NCBI RefSeq assembly: GCF_037152535.1
Contig: NZ_JBBCMA010000009.1
Location: 1 to 64,000 of the forward strand
Direction of reading: 5' to 3'
Origin: Leclercia sp. AS011
Lineage (GTDB): Bacteria > Pseudomonadota > Gammaproteobacteria > Enterobacterales > Enterobacteriaceae
DNA: 64,000 nt
Shown: positions 48,392 to 58,022 of the stretch, one piece after another
Numbering within the stretch: position 1 is the first letter of the stretch
Layout of the letters: every line of letters begins with the position of its first letter
Notes under the pieces: generated by a model
Told to the model about the DNA's origin: nothing
What the model saw: only the letters and a program-made list of their open reading frames with translations
The model's database searches: none
Position numbers and translations under genes: made by a program

Positions 48392-49564
48392 ATGACGGAA
48401 CAAGAAAAATCCTCCGCCGTGGTTGAAGAGACCAGGGAGACTGTGGACACCACGCCACAGCCAGAAACGACAGAGAAAAAGCATGGCAGCAATAAAACCA
48501 GTCTGGCGTTAAGCGCGATTGCCATCGCCATCGCGCTGGCTGCAGGTATCGGCCTGTACGGTCTGGTGAAGAAACAAGCCACCAATCAGACCGCCACCAG
48601 CGACGCGCTGGTGACTCAGGTCACCGCCCTGCAACAGGCCCAGCAGGCGCAGAAAACCGAGCTGGAAGGGGTGATCAAACAGCAGGCGGCCCAGCTGGCC
48701 GACGCGAACCGTCAGCAGGCCGAGCTGGCGAAACAGCTGGATGAAATGCAGCAAAAAGTGGCGGCCATTTCCGGCACCGACGCCAAAACCTGGCTGCTGG
48801 CGCAGGCAGATTTCCTGGTCAAACTGGCCGGACGTAAGCTGTGGAGCGATCAGGATGTCACCACTGCCGCCGCGCTGCTGAAAAGCGCCGACGCCAGCCT
48901 GGGCGATATGAACGACCCGAGCCTCATCACTGCCCGTCGTGCCCTCACCGAAGATATCGCCAGCCTGGCGACCGTCTCGCAGGTGGATTACGACGGCATC
49001 ATTCTGAAAGTGAATCAGCTGTCGAACCAGATCGATAACCTGCGTCTGGCAGACAATAACGACGACGACTCCCCGATGGACTCCGACAGCAGCGAACTCT
49101 CCAGCTCACTGAGCGAGTGGCGCATCAACCTGCAGAAAAGCTGGCAGAACTTTATGGACAGCTTTATTACCGTGCGCCGCCGCGATGAAACCACCGTGCC
49201 GCTGTTAGCCCCCAATCAGGACGTCTACCTGCGCGAAAACCTGCGCTCACGCCTGCTGGTGGCCGCGCAGGCGGTTCCTCGCCATCAGGAAGAGACCTAT
49301 AAGCAGGCGCTGGACAACGTCTCGACCTGGGTGCGTGCTTACTACGATACCGACGATGCCACCACCACGGCCTTCCTCGACGATGTGGACAAGCTGAGCC
49401 AACAGAACATCACCATGAACGTCCCGGATAAGCTGGCGAGCCAGCCGATTCTGGAGAAGCTGATGCAGACGCGCGTGCGCAACCTGCTGGCACAGCCGGG
49501 CGTGGCCGCAGAGCAGGCTCCCGCTGCTGCTCCGGCCCCTGACAGCGCGCCGCAAGGAGAGTAA
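48392..49564 (+). CDS. hemX: HemX, membrane protein of the hem operon
   Basis: Enterobacterial HemX; once called a uroporphyrinogen-III methyltransferase, but no such activity is evident and there is no SAM motif here. 390 residues (E. coli 393). Polar Thr/Glu-rich N-terminus, one TM helix (about 35-57, [21 protein letters not shown]), then a long coiled coil (about 65-125) and a globular periplasmic part with an Ala/Pro-rich tail. Confidence 0.92.
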   Translation: MTEQEKSSAVVEETRETVDTTPQPETTEKKHGSNKTSLALSAIAIAIALAAGIGLYGLVKKQATNQTATSDALVTQVTALQQAQQAQKTELEGVIKQQAAQLADANRQQAELAKQLDEMQQKVAAISGTDAKTWLLAQADFLVKLAGRKLWSDQDVTTAAALLKSADASLGDMNDPSLITARRALTEDIASLATVSQVDYDGIILKVNQLSNQIDNLRLADNNDDDSPMDSDSSELSSSLSEWRINLQKSWQNFMDSFITVRRRDETTVPLLAPNQDVYLRENLRSRLLVAAQAVPRHQEETYKQALDNVSTWVRAYYDTDDATTTAFLDDVDKLSQQNITMNVPDKLASQPILEKLMQTRVRNLLAQPGVAAEQAPAAAPAPDSAPQGE

Positions 49565-49566
49565 TC

Positions 49567-50766
49567 ATGTTGAAAGTCCTGTTACTCTTCGCACTGCTGC
49601 TCGCCGGGATCGTGCTGGGTCCTATGCTGGCGGGTCATCAGGGTTACGTGCTGATCCAGACCGATAACTACAATATTGAAACCAGCGTCACCGGGTTGGT
49701 GATCATTCTGATCCTGGTGATGGTGGCGTTTCTGGCGATCGAATGGATCCTGCGCCGCATCTTCCGTACCGGGGCCCATACCCGCAGCTGGTTTGTTGGC
49801 CGCAAGCGCCGCCGTGCCCGCAAGCAGACCGAACAGGCGTTGCTGAAGCTGGCGGAAGGCGACTATCAGCAGGTTGAGAAGCTGATGTCGAAGAACGCCG
49901 ATCACGCGGAACAACCGGTGGTGAACTATCTGCTGGCCGCCGAAGCCGCCCAGCAGCGCGGCGATGAAGTGCGCGCCAATCAGCATCTGGAGCGCGCTTC
50001 CGAGCTGGCCGAAAACGATCCGATCCCGGTGGAGATCACCCGGGTGCGTCTGCAGCTGGCACGGAACGAAAACCATGCCGCCCGTCACGGCGTCGATCGC
50101 CTGCTGGAGATCGCCCCGCGTCATCCGGAGGTGCTGCGTCTGGCAGAGCAGGCCTATATCCGCACCGGTGCCTGGGGCTCGCTGCTGGACATCATCCCGT
50201 CGATGGCAAAAGCTGACGTGGGTGACGATGAGCAGCGCGATAACCTGCAACGTCAGGCGTGGATTGGTCTCATGGACCAGGCGCGTGCCGATCAGGGCAG
50301 CGATGGTCTGAAAGAGTGGTGGAAGAATCAGAGCCGCAAAACGCGCCAGCAGGTACCCCTGCAGGTGGCGATGGCGGAGCACCTGATTGAGTGTGACGAT
50401 CATGATACCGCCCAGAGCATCATTCTTGATGGCCTGAAGCGTCAGTATGACGATCGTCTGGTGATGGTGATCCCGCGTCTGAAAACCAATAACCCGGAGC
50501 AGATCGAGAAAATGCTTCGCCAGCAGATCAAAACCGTGGGCGATCGGCCGCTGCTGTGGAGCACCCTCGGTCAGTCGCTGGCCAGACATGGTGAATGGAA
50601 AGAGGCCAGCCTCGCCTTCCGCGCCGCGTTAAAACAGCGTCCGGATGCGTTTGACTACGCCTGGCTGGCGGACACCCTGGACAAGCTGCATCTGCCAGAG
50701 GAAGCCGCCGCAATGCGTCGCGATGGTCTGCTGCTGACGTTGCAGAACAATCCCCCGCAGCAATAA
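49567..50766 (+). CDS. hemY: HemY, TPR membrane protein of the hem operon
   Basis: Inner-membrane TPR protein thought to organise late tetrapyrrole synthesis; unrelated to Bacillus HemY oxidase. 399 residues (E. coli 398). Two N-terminal TM helices (about 2-22 and 41-61), then tetratricopeptide helices to the end. Starts two bases after the hemX stop; transcription ends at the terminator at 50771. Confidence 0.93.
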   Translation: MLKVLLLFALLLAGIVLGPMLAGHQGYVLIQTDNYNIETSVTGLVIILILVMVAFLAIEWILRRIFRTGAHTRSWFVGRKRRRARKQTEQALLKLAEGDYQQVEKLMSKNADHAEQPVVNYLLAAEAAQQRGDEVRANQHLERASELAENDPIPVEITRVRLQLARNENHAARHGVDRLLEIAPRHPEVLRLAEQAYIRTGAWGSLLDIIPSMAKADVGDDEQRDNLQRQAWIGLMDQARADQGSDGLKEWWKNQSRKTRQQVPLQVAMAEHLIECDDHDTAQSIILDGLKRQYDDRLVMVIPRLKTNNPEQIEKMLRQQIKTVGDRPLLWSTLGQSLARHGEWKEASLAFRAALKQRPDAFDYAWLADTLDKLHLPEEAAAMRRDGLLLTLQNNPPQQ

Positions 50767-50770
50767 TTGC

Positions 50771-50797
50771 AAAGGAGGCCTGACGGCCTCCTTTTTT
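50771..50797 (+). terminator. Rho-independent terminator of hemCDXY
   Basis: AAAGGAGGCC/GGCCTCCTTT (50771-50780, 50785-50794) with a TGAC loop and T run. Confidence 0.93.
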
Positions 50798-50824
50798 ATT
50801 TGCTACATTCTTTGCATCATCTTC

Positions 50825-50918
50825 ATGAGACCGCCTCCGCCAATGTAACGACCTCCTTTCATTAAACATTTTTCCTGCACACGCCCTGGCGGTGTGGACT
50901 ATCTCGTTTTTGAAAGGA
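50825..50918 (+). promoter_or_regulatory. MFS-gene leader: polyproline mini-ORF and anti-Shine-Dalgarno
   Basis: A mini-ORF at 50825-50848 reads MRPPPPM. Six bases later TCCTTTCA (50854-50861) is an exact complement of TGAAAGGA (50911-50918), which contains the ribosome site (AAGGA) of the transporter gene starting at 50926. A ribosome stalled on the prolines would reach the anti-SD and free the ribosome site. The mini-ORF lacks a visible ribosome site of its own, so translation is unproven. Confidence 0.4.
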
Positions 50919-50925
50919 TCGTTTC

Positions 50926-52131
50926 ATGAACACGCTTTTATACGCGCTTTTTTGCGCGCTCCGCAGCCATCGCTGGCTGCGTCTGCTGGCCTGCGCTTTT
51001 CTGTTTACCTCTGTAGGGAATGGCTTAACCCAGGTGATGGTCTTTGGCCTGCTGCTGGACTGGCAGGCCCCCGCCTCTTTGCTGACCCTGGCATATCTGT
51101 TTGCCACGCTGCCGGGGTTTCTGGGCAGCCTCGTCGGGGAGAAGCTCTGTATGCGCTTTTCGCCCATCCGCCTGCTGATCCTGACCGAGTGGCTGGGTCT
51201 GCTCGCCCTGCTGTTTCCCCTGCTGGGCATTCAGTATCACAGCATGGTGGCCCTGCTGGCGGTGCAGTCCACCGAGGCCTTTCTGGCGGGCATGAGCTGG
51301 CCCGCACTGACCCTGCTCTTCCGACGGGGATTATCCGAAGCCGAGCTGCCCGCGGCCACATGCCTGGAGACGATGATTTTTGCTTCGCAGGTGCTGCTGG
51401 GTACCGGGCTGGGTATGGTGCTGTTCCATCATCTGCCTGCCCTGGCCCTGCTGGGGATCGACGCGCTCACTTTTGTCGGCTCTTTGCTGATGCTGCTCCT
51501 CGCCGGCAGCGCGTTGCCTTCCCTGGCGCCTGAGCAGGCAGCGGACACTGAAAAACCGGTGCCGGTGCGCTGGCAGGCGCTGGCCCCGTTGCAAAAACGC
51601 AGCCTGTTACTGCTCCCCGCCCTCGCCGCCGTGGGATCGCCTGCCATGGCGCTGCTGCCTGCGCTGGCGCAGCAGATCGAACCGGATAATGCCGCCGGAC
51701 TGGCCCTGCCCTTGCTCTTTGCCCGTAGCATGGGGCAGCTGTGCGGCCCGCTGCTGCTGAACAGAGAGAGTCTGCCTCGCTACGCCGGGCACAACCGCCT
51801 TCTGCTGACCTGTCTCGGACTCTTTTTATTTGCCTATGGGACGATCCCGCTGCTATCGGGGACCCAGGCGCTGGGGGTGGTATTTATCGCCCATCTGGCT
51901 TCGAATGTCGTTTTTGCGGTGGGCACGTTTAGCCTGTTGAGCAGCTTTCAGACCGGCCAGGTCTCCTCTGCCAGCGGCAAGGCATGGCGATGGCAAACCG
52001 CCAGTGCGTCGCTCTTTACCTGCCTGACGGCAATGGTGGCTGACGTGCTGGGGCCGTTACAGGCGCTGTATGGCGTTTCCGGCTGCGCCTTGCTGATGGT
52101 GGTGGGGATCCTGACGCGCTACTGCAGATAA
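50926..52131 (+). CDS. MFS transporter, unknown substrate
   Basis: Major facilitator superfamily protein of 401 residues with about 12 hydrophobic helices. The N-terminal half has an ATLPGFLGSLVGEKLCMRFSP segment in the place of the MFS loop 2-3 motif; it resembles enterobactin/macrolide-type exporters (EntS/MFS_3 style), but the substrate cannot be read from sequence. AAGGA stands 7 bp before the ATG. It occupies the position of aslAB in E. coli and faces glmZ tail to tail. Confidence 0.85.
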   Translation: MNTLLYALFCALRSHRWLRLLACAFLFTSVGNGLTQVMVFGLLLDWQAPASLLTLAYLFATLPGFLGSLVGEKLCMRFSPIRLLILTEWLGLLALLFPLLGIQYHSMVALLAVQSTEAFLAGMSWPALTLLFRRGLSEAELPAATCLETMIFASQVLLGTGLGMVLFHHLPALALLGIDALTFVGSLLMLLLAGSALPSLAPEQAADTEKPVPVRWQALAPLQKRSLLLLPALAAVGSPAMALLPALAQQIEPDNAAGLALPLLFARSMGQLCGPLLLNRESLPRYAGHNRLLLTCLGLFLFAYGTIPLLSGTQALGVVFIAHLASNVVFAVGTFSLLSSFQTGQVSSASGKAWRWQTASASLFTCLTAMVADVLGPLQALYGVSGCALLMVVGILTRYCR

Positions 52132-52136
52132 GGCAT

Positions 52137-52335
52137 AAAAAAACGCCTGCTAAAAAGCAGGCGTTAAACAGGTCTGTTCGACAACTTGTGGTGCTTCACT
52201 CAACGTTATGCCCATGGTGTTTGATGAGGCCGAAGCGACATCTGTCTGTGGACGATAAGCACCGTAAATGGCTCTGCATCATTCCGGTGTTTATGAGGCA
52301 CTAAGGCGAACATAAGAGATGGAATGAGCATCTAC
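52137..52335 (-). ncRNA. glmZ: Small regulatory RNA GlmZ
   Basis: Hfq-dependent sRNA that base-pairs with and activates glmS mRNA, raising glucosamine-6-phosphate supply. The minus-strand sequence starts GTAGATGCTCATTCC at 52335. It shows long identity to E. coli GlmZ, including CTCTTATGTTCGCCTTAGTG and TGAGTGAAGCACC, and ends in the terminator AACGCCTGCT/AGCAGGCGTT (52142-52151, 52156-52165) with a U tract. About 199 nt, against 207 in E. coli. Location between hemY and the proM tRNA cluster agrees with E. coli. Confidence 0.94.
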
Positions 52336-52346
52336 ACGTATATTAT

Positions 52347-52362
52347 TGCACGCAACATGCCA
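52347..52362 (-). promoter_or_regulatory. Sigma-54 promoter of glmZ
   Basis: On the minus strand TGGCATGTTGCGTGCA has GG and GC separated by exactly 10 bp (-24/-12), and its GC lies 13 bp from the inferred GlmZ start at 52335. A TAATAT at the same place could serve sigma-70, giving overlapping promoters as described for some enterobacteria. Confidence 0.8.
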
Positions 52363-52468
52363 GGTTTGCACAGAGAAGTTGTCTGATATCCAACTTTTTA
52401 AGATAAAAGGAAATTATGTCATTCAGGCAGGTATCAGGCGGCAAAATGCCTCTGAATGGCGGGCAAAG

Positions 52469-52581
52469 TGTCTCCGGAAAACGACACCAGGGCACAGAAA
52501 GGAATATATTGTTATTTTTCAGTAAATTAGATGTCACTTATTCACGACAGGCCTGAATATCGCTGTCGGCAATCAGCAACA
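52469..52581. promoter_or_regulatory. GlrR activator-binding sites upstream of glmZ
   Basis: Two perfect TGTC-N10-GACA sites at 52469-52486 and 52532-52549, plus a degenerate third at 52564-52581 (TGTC-N10-AACA). This is the known consensus of GlrR (YfhA/QseF), the sigma-54 activator of glmY/glmZ. The first two are centred about 142 and 205 bp upstream of the GlmZ start. An IHF-like TATCCAACTTTTTA lies between them and the promoter. Confidence 0.82.
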
Positions 52582-52600
52582 AAGGGAAGTAATGACAGAA

Positions 52601-52627
52601 AACAAAAAACCCCGCCGAAGCGGGGTT
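52601..52627 (-). terminator. Terminator of the tRNA operon
   Basis: AACCCCGC/GCGGGGTT (52608-52615, 52620-52627) with a CGAA loop and an A run on the plus strand (U tract on the transcript), directly after the proM tRNA. Confidence 0.92.
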
Positions 52628-52633
52628 CAAAAT

Positions 52634-52710
52634 TGGTCGGCGAGAGAGGATTCGAACCTCCGACCCACTGGTCCCAAACCAGTTGCGCTACCAAGCTGCG
52701 CTACTCGCCG
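52634..52710 (-). tRNA. proM: tRNA-Pro (UGG)
   Basis: 77 nt with encoded CCA. Cloverleaf with TTCGAATC T-loop and anticodon loop TTTGGGA (anticodon TGG). Last of four tRNAs in the transcript. Confidence 0.96.
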
Positions 52711-52753
52711 TTGTACTGCTTTTTGAATTTTTAGTTCAATTCATTAAAAGTCG

Positions 52754-52839
52754 TGGTGCGAGGGGGGGGACTCGAACCCCCACATCCTAAGGACACTAAC
52801 ACCTGAAGCTAGCGCGTCTACCAATTCCGCCACCTTCGC
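52754..52839 (-). tRNA. leuT: tRNA-Leu (CAG)
   Basis: 86 nt with encoded CCA; class II tRNA with a long variable arm (TGTCCTTAGGATGT) and anticodon CAG in CTTCAGGT. Corresponds to E. coli leuT. Confidence 0.96.
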
Positions 52840-52860
52840 AATTCACAACTCTTTAAATAA

Positions 52861-52937
52861 TGGGGTGGCTAATGGGATTCGAACCCACGACAACTGGAAT
52901 CACAATCCAGGGCTCTACCAACTGAGCTATAGCCACC
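52861..52937 (-). tRNA. hisR: tRNA-His (GUG)
   Basis: 77 nt with encoded CCA; anticodon GTG in GATTGTGATTC. Sequence appears the same as E. coli hisR. Confidence 0.96.
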
Positions 52938-53008
52938 ACTACTTGATTCTTTACTTCCACGCGGTTCTGCCTACTTAACAGACCACCGCAGCTCCAGCAC
53001 CGGGTAAA

Positions 53009-53085
<77 letters not shown>

Positions 53086-53106
53086 TTAGCGCCGTTGCGG
53101 GGCTGG

Positions 53107-53135
53107 ATATTACGGAGGTCTCGGTCTGCTGTCTA
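53107..53135 (-). promoter_or_regulatory. Promoter of the tRNA operon
   Basis: Minus-strand TAGACA (53130-53135) and TAATAT (53107-53112) are spaced 17 bp, followed by a GC-rich discriminator typical of stringently controlled tRNA promoters. Confidence 0.82.
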
Positions 53136-53190
53136 GTGCTTTTTTAAAATAAATGCGCGTTTGATTACAGTTTGCGCACTTTGCCGCATA

Positions 53191-54573
53191 TTACTGCGTT
53201 TTTGTCCTTTCGACATGTCGTCCAAGGCCAAAAAGCTTATATCCGACACTCACGGCAGCGATAAATATCATCCCGACATACAGTGACATGCGGGTATCTT
53301 CATTGAAGTACATGCCGATCAGCACGCAGATCAGGAAGGCCATGGTGAGATAGTTCGCCCACGGGAACAGAATGGAGCGGAATGGATGGCTGGCGATCGC
53401 TTTTTTATGTGCCTGACGGAAACGCAGCTGGCTAATCAGGATCACAAACCACGGCACCATCCCCGGCAGAACGCTGGCGCTGTACACGTAGACAAAGACA
53501 CGCTGCGGGTTCGGGATGATGTAGTTCAGGCATGACCCCACCAGCAGAATAACAATCGAGATAGCAACCCCTGCCACCGGCACCCCTGCCCGGGAAACTT
53601 TGCCCACCGCCGCCGGAAGCTGGCGGTTTTTCGCCAGGGCATAGAGCATACGCCCGCAGCTGTACATGCCGCTGTTACAGCCGGACAGCGCTGCCGTCAG
53701 CACCACAAAGTTGATAATACCTGCCGCCGCGGTAATACCGATTTTGGCAAAGGTCAGCACGAACGGGCTGCCGTTACTGCCAATCTCATTCCACGGGAAG
53801 ATGGTGACGATGACGAAAATCGCCCCCACGTAGAAGATCAGGATACGCCACAGCACTTTACCCACCGCGCTGCGCAGGGTCACCTGTGGGTTTTTGGCTT
53901 CACCGGCAGTAATACCGATAAGCTCAACGCCCTGGTAGGAGGCCACCACGATACAAAGCGCGGTCAGGAAGCCCTTCCAGCCCCCGGCAAAGAAGCCGCC
54001 GTGCTCGGTCAGATTGCTAAAGCCAATCGCCTGCCCGCCGTTGCCAAAGCCGAAGAAGATCACCCCTACGCCAATAACAATCATCACGATGATGGTGGTG
54101 ACTTTGATCATCGCAAACCAGAACTCAATCTCACCGTACAGACGCACGGCCGCGAGGTTAGCCAGCGCCACCAGCCCCACGGCGATCAGCGCGGGTATCC
54201 ACTGCGCCATCTCCGGGAACCAGAACTGCACGTAGACCCCGATGGCGGTGATCTCTGATATTCCGACCGCCATCCACATAAACCAGTAGGACCACGCGGT
54301 GAGGTAGCCAAAGAACGGGCTCATGTAGCGGTGAGCGTAGACGGCGAACGAACCGGCAACCGGCTCAAGGAACAGCATTTCGCCCATCGAACGCATGATA
54401 AAGAAGACGAACAGCCCGGCGATGATATACGCCAGCAGGACCGACGGCCCGGCCCATTTCAGGGTGCTGGCGGAGCCCATAAACAGGCCGACGCCAATCG
54501 TCCCACCCAGGGCGATAAGTTCTATATGACGAGCTTCCAGCCCACGCTGTAGCTCCGGTTTTTTCTCTGCCAT
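53191..54573 (-). CDS. yifK: Amino-acid permease YifK (threonine/serine)
   Basis: APC-family transporter, reported in E. coli as a threonine-proton symporter (ThrP) and in Salmonella as a GcvB sRNA target. 460 residues (E. coli 461). The amino-acid permease signature [21 protein letters not shown] begins at residue 18 and ends near 38; 12 TM helices follow. The upstream 267 bp, to wecG, hold its leader and the end of the wec operon. Confidence 0.93.
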   Translation of the reverse strand: MAEKKPELQRGLEARHIELIALGGTIGVGLFMGSASTLKWAGPSVLLAYIIAGLFVFFIMRSMGEMLFLEPVAGSFAVYAHRYMSPFFGYLTAWSYWFMWMAVGISEITAIGVYVQFWFPEMAQWIPALIAVGLVALANLAAVRLYGEIEFWFAMIKVTTIIVMIVIGVGVIFFGFGNGGQAIGFSNLTEHGGFFAGGWKGFLTALCIVVASYQGVELIGITAGEAKNPQVTLRSAVGKVLWRILIFYVGAIFVIVTIFPWNEIGSNGSPFVLTFAKIGITAAAGIINFVVLTAALSGCNSGMYSCGRMLYALAKNRQLPAAVGKVSRAGVPVAGVAISIVILLVGSCLNYIIPNPQRVFVYVYSASVLPGMVPWFVILISQLRFRQAHKKAIASHPFRSILFPWANYLTMAFLICVLIGMYFNEDTRMSLYVGMIFIAAVSVGYKLFGLGRHVERTKTQ

Positions 54574-54802
54574 AAATCCTCGGTTGTGCTTGCGACTCTC
54601 CCGGCCTGAGCCGGTTATTGTTATAGGTACAGATGTGCTATCGCAGGCTGTGCGACATGGACCCTTTATGTTAAGGGTTGATGCAAAAACAGCCTGGTAC
54701 GGTAATGCGGGGAGGAATGGTTTCTTAAATTTTGTGAAATGGCAAATAATGCGTTAAAAAAATGAATGTATTGCACAGAAAAGCAGCAGGTTTGCAGGCA
54801 GG

Positions 54803-54832
54803 TTGCAGCGCGAACAGCAGATCGCGCTGCAA
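54803..54832. other. Hairpin downstream of wecG
   Basis: TTGCAGCGCG/CGCGCTGCAA (54803-54812, 54823-54832) forms a perfect 10-bp stem, 8 bp past the wecG stop. No U tract follows on the minus strand, so it may be a 3'-end stabiliser or Rho-assisted end rather than a simple terminator. Confidence 0.5.
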
Positions 54833-54840
54833 ATAACAGA

Positions 54841-55581
54841 TTAAAGCCGACCGGAGTAGTGCCAGCCGAGATAACGCAGCAGACGCAGCTGGCGGGTGAT
54901 GCGGCTCGGCTGGGATAACAGGCGATACAGCCACTCCAGCCCCAGGTTCTGCCAGACCTTTGGCGCACGCTTCACATGGCCGGTGAAGACGTCATAGGTG
55001 CCGCCCACGCCCATATAGAGCGCGTCGGGGTAGACCTGACGGCAGTCGCGCATCAGGATCTCCTGACGCGGGGAACCCATCGCCACGGTGACAATCTTCG
55101 CCCCGCTGTCACGGATGCGGGCAAAGAGTGCCTGCTGCTGATCGGCACTGAAGTAACCGTCCTGGCTACCGACGATATTCACCTGCCATTGGGCACGCAG
55201 CTTCTGCTCAGTTTGCGCCAGAATCTCCGGTTTACCGCCGATGAGGAACACCGGCGTGCCGTCTGCGCTCGCCCGGGCCATCAGCGCTTCCCAGAGGTCG
55301 GCACCCGCCACACGGGAGATGTTCGCATCCGGGTATTTCTTACGCACCGAGCGCACCACGCTTATCCCATCAGCGTATTTAAATTCTGCCGCCTCAATCA
55401 GATCCCGCACCTGGGCGTTATCCTCAATGGTAAGCATTTTTTCTGCATTGATGGCCACCAGCGTACCGGTTCTTACTCCGTTCCCGGCGCAGAGGTAGTC
55501 CAGCGCATGTTGCATATCACGCCAGCCGATCAGCTTCAGGCCACGCAGGTCATACTGCGGCGCAGAGATATTGTCAGTCAT
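54841..55581 (-). CDS. wecG: UDP-ManNAcA transferase (ECA lipid II synthesis)
   Basis: Adds N-acetylmannosaminuronic acid to undecaprenyl-PP-GlcNAc, making ECA lipid II. 246 residues as in E. coli (WecG/RffM). GT26 (TagA/CpsF) family motifs: [24 protein letters not shown] [13 protein letters not shown] and [17 protein letters not shown]. Last gene of the ECA operon, 12 bp after wzyE. Confidence 0.95.
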   Translation of the reverse strand: MTDNISAPQYDLRGLKLIGWRDMQHALDYLCAGNGVRTGTLVAINAEKMLTIEDNAQVRDLIEAAEFKYADGISVVRSVRKKYPDANISRVAGADLWEALMARASADGTPVFLIGGKPEILAQTEQKLRAQWQVNIVGSQDGYFSADQQQALFARIRDSGAKIVTVAMGSPRQEILMRDCRQVYPDALYMGVGGTYDVFTGHVKRAPKVWQNLGLEWLYRLLSQPSRITRQLRLLRYLGWHYSGRL

Positions 55582-55593
55582 TATTATCCTTAC

Positions 55594-56946
55594 TCAGACT
55601 CGCGAAAGCGTCCTGCCGCTGGCCGGCTCGCGCTTATGCACCAGCCCGGCGCTGTCGAACAACCAGTACAGCAGCTTCGCCATCAGCAGACAGGCGCCAA
55701 AAACCATCATGAAAAAGACCACCCGCGAGACGAACGAATCCAGTCCCTCTCGCGCCAGCACGATCATATTGAAAATGGCACCGAAACAGAAACTATGCAA
55801 AATCGCTGCCTTATAGCGATTGGTCTCCTGATTGCCCAGCGTATAGAGCCAGTCGAACCATTTGATAATCAGCCCTACGGCGATCGCCCCCGGCAGGATA
55901 AACCAGCCGCCGCCCATCACCACCAGCGAGCCGATCAGCGTCGGTGAAATCGCCAGCCCGGAGTGGTTGTTTAACACTTCCCAGGTAAAGTAGTTGGCGG
56001 TGTTCAGGACCACGCCCGGCCTGTCCGGCCACAGCCAGGTGGGGATAAAGACATAAAAATCGCGCACGATGGGCGCCAGCCCCTGGAAGTCGATTTTGTC
56101 GTAGTTCTGCAACAGCAGGGCCAGGTTCTCCCACGGCGAGAAGGTATCGCGGGTGAGGTACAGGAAGGTGTAAAACGCCTCATCGCCGCTGACGTCCATG
56201 CCATAGCGTTTCAGCGCCAGCCAGAACATGCCGACAATCCCCATCACGCCTGCGGCAGCCAGCATCCACAGCGAGATCCAGCCGCGAATGATGCCAATAA
56301 ACAGGAAGATGGCGAAGGCGATGATGATGTTGGCGCGCGTGCCGCCGACAATCATGTAGGTCAGCAGGCCAAACGCCACGGTGCTGACGAGGAAAAACAG
56401 CCACGCCCGGGCGTCCTGGCGCAGAAAATAGACCACCAGCATCGCCGGAATGAAGAAGTAGAAGAAGCGCTTGAGTGCCACCCCGGAGACTTCGCTGGAG
56501 AAAATCTGGCTGTAGGAGTGCAGCTTAAACAGCAAAAAGCCGTTGTGCATGAAGAAGATACCGACGGTAATCAGCGCGATCCCCATCAGCATCACCCAAG
56601 TCAGGTGGGTCTCGACCCGGTTCATGGTAAACAGTGGTCGTCGCGCAGCGCCAGAACTGGCGGGCTTCAGCCGCGTCTTATAGGCGACGTAGTAGACCCC
56701 GTAGAAGCAGGTGGCCGACAGCAGCGCCTGCATCAGTATCTCCGGCGGTACGACGGCCACGTCGAAGCGGAACACCAGTACGCTGGTCAGCGGGAAGCCA
56801 AAGTAGAAGGTCAGCAGAAACAGCAGCGAGAAAAAGACGTTGAAGTTAAAACGCACCCGCCGGAACTCGAACCAGGTCAGGGTGGCGATAAACAGCGAGC
56901 TCAGGAGCCAGATGATCAACAGGCCGCTAAATTGCAACTGGCTCAT
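55594..56946 (-). CDS. wzyE: ECA polysaccharide polymerase
   Basis: Inner-membrane polymerase that joins ECA trisaccharide repeats at the periplasmic face, with chain length set by WzzE. The ATG at 56946 gives 450 residues as in E. coli, overlapping the wecF stop by four bases. About 11-12 TM helices with a large periplasmic loop containing [12 protein letters not shown] and [14 protein letters not shown]. Confidence 0.95.
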   Translation of the reverse strand: MSQLQFSGLLIIWLLSSLFIATLTWFEFRRVRFNFNVFFSLLFLLTFYFGFPLTSVLVFRFDVAVVPPEILMQALLSATCFYGVYYVAYKTRLKPASSGAARRPLFTMNRVETHLTWVMLMGIALITVGIFFMHNGFLLFKLHSYSQIFSSEVSGVALKRFFYFFIPAMLVVYFLRQDARAWLFFLVSTVAFGLLTYMIVGGTRANIIIAFAIFLFIGIIRGWISLWMLAAAGVMGIVGMFWLALKRYGMDVSGDEAFYTFLYLTRDTFSPWENLALLLQNYDKIDFQGLAPIVRDFYVFIPTWLWPDRPGVVLNTANYFTWEVLNNHSGLAISPTLIGSLVVMGGGWFILPGAIAVGLIIKWFDWLYTLGNQETNRYKAAILHSFCFGAIFNMIVLAREGLDSFVSRVVFFMMVFGACLLMAKLLYWLFDSAGLVHKREPASGRTLSRV

Positions 56947-58022
56947 GCTTTCTCCCCTGAGGCGATCCGCAGCGCCTGATGCCACGGCGTGAGGTAGTTC
57001 GGGCTGAAGAAGTCGATGGCATTTTTATCCACCTGCGTCAGCTGCCGCTGCGCTTCACGTACGACCTCTTCGTTCAGGTCATCCGTGGTGAACAGCACCG
57101 GAATGTGCTGCTCCGCCATGTCCTGCCAGAACGGGTTGTCGCGGTTGAGCACGCAGGGCACGCCCGCCTGAATCAACAGACACAGCGTACCAATCCCCTG
57201 CTGGCGCGCGAAGATGAAGTAGCCAAGATCGCACTGGCGCAGCAAAGCGAGGTAGTCGTCAAAGGCCAGCTTATCGCTGAGGATCTGCAGATTCTCCGGG
57301 CTGAACAGCGCCAGCCCGCTCTGGCGGACTTCCTCGATGTACGCCGCATTATTAGCAGGATAGCCCATGGGCACGATCACGTTGACCGTATCGCCAAACT
57401 GCTGATGCACCGCCTTGAGGGCCGCAATATGTTCGTTACTGCGATCCCCGGAATTACCCACCAGAATCGTCAGCTTGCCCTCGCGCTTCACGTCGCTGGC
57501 TAACCCGTTCAGAGCGGGATCCATGCGGGTCGGGAAATAGAGCAGCTCGCCGCGGACGTTCGGATGACGTTGGGCGAAATAGTTCAGATCGCCGCGGGTA
57601 GCAAAGATACAGCCCACCCGCCCCTGCGCCATGCGGCGCAGGGGATAGAAGAGACGGAATTTCCAGCCCTGGGAGACTTCATACAGATCCGCCCCCCAGA
57701 TATGCCAGTTAAACTGCGCGGGCCTGATGCCCCCGCTCAGTAGCGCCAGCCACAGGCCGGTATTGAACTGCCCGTGGAAAAAGAAACGCTGCTGACGATT
57801 GGCTTTGGCTCTGGCAATCACCGCTTTGGCAAGCGACGCTTTGTCCGGCCAGAAGGTCAGCTGTAGTGCCGGGCAGGAGGCGCTCAGGCCGGTATCTTTC
57901 CCCACCACCATAAATTCGCGCGCGAGCGCGCTGCCGGGTGCCAGCTCATCGTTAAAGAACCGCAGTACAGTCTGGTTATGATGTGGGATATCCGATCCCA
58001 GGACGTGAATCAGTGCAGTCAT
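56943..58022 (-). CDS. wecF: Fuc4NAc transferase (ECA lipid III synthesis)
   Basis: Transfers 4-acetamido-4,6-dideoxygalactose from its TDP donor onto ECA lipid II, completing the trisaccharide. 359 residues, same as E. coli; GT56 family. Recognisable segments: [20 protein letters not shown] at the N-terminus and [16 protein letters not shown] mid-protein. Overlaps wzxE and wzyE by four bases each. Confidence 0.94.
   Translation of the reverse strand: MTALIHVLGSDIPHHNQTVLRFFNDELAPGSALAREFMVVGKDTGLSASCPALQLTFWPDKASLAKAVIARAKANRQQRFFFHGQFNTGLWLALLSGGIRPAQFNWHIWGADLYEVSQGWKFRLFYPLRRMAQGRVGCIFATRGDLNYFAQRHPNVRGELLYFPTRMDPALNGLASDVKREGKLTILVGNSGDRSNEHIAALKAVHQQFGDTVNVIVPMGYPANNAAYIEEVRQSGLALFSPENLQILSDKLAFDDYLALLRQCDLGYFIFARQQGIGTLCLLIQAGVPCVLNRDNPFWQDMAEQHIPVLFTTDDLNEEVVREAQRQLTQVDKNAIDFFSPNYLTPWHQALRIASGEKA

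Noticed and set aside
52142..52165. Terminator for the MFS gene on the plus strand
   Set aside because: The T tract is on the minus-strand side only, so it ends GlmZ; plus-strand transcripts have no U run after the stem.
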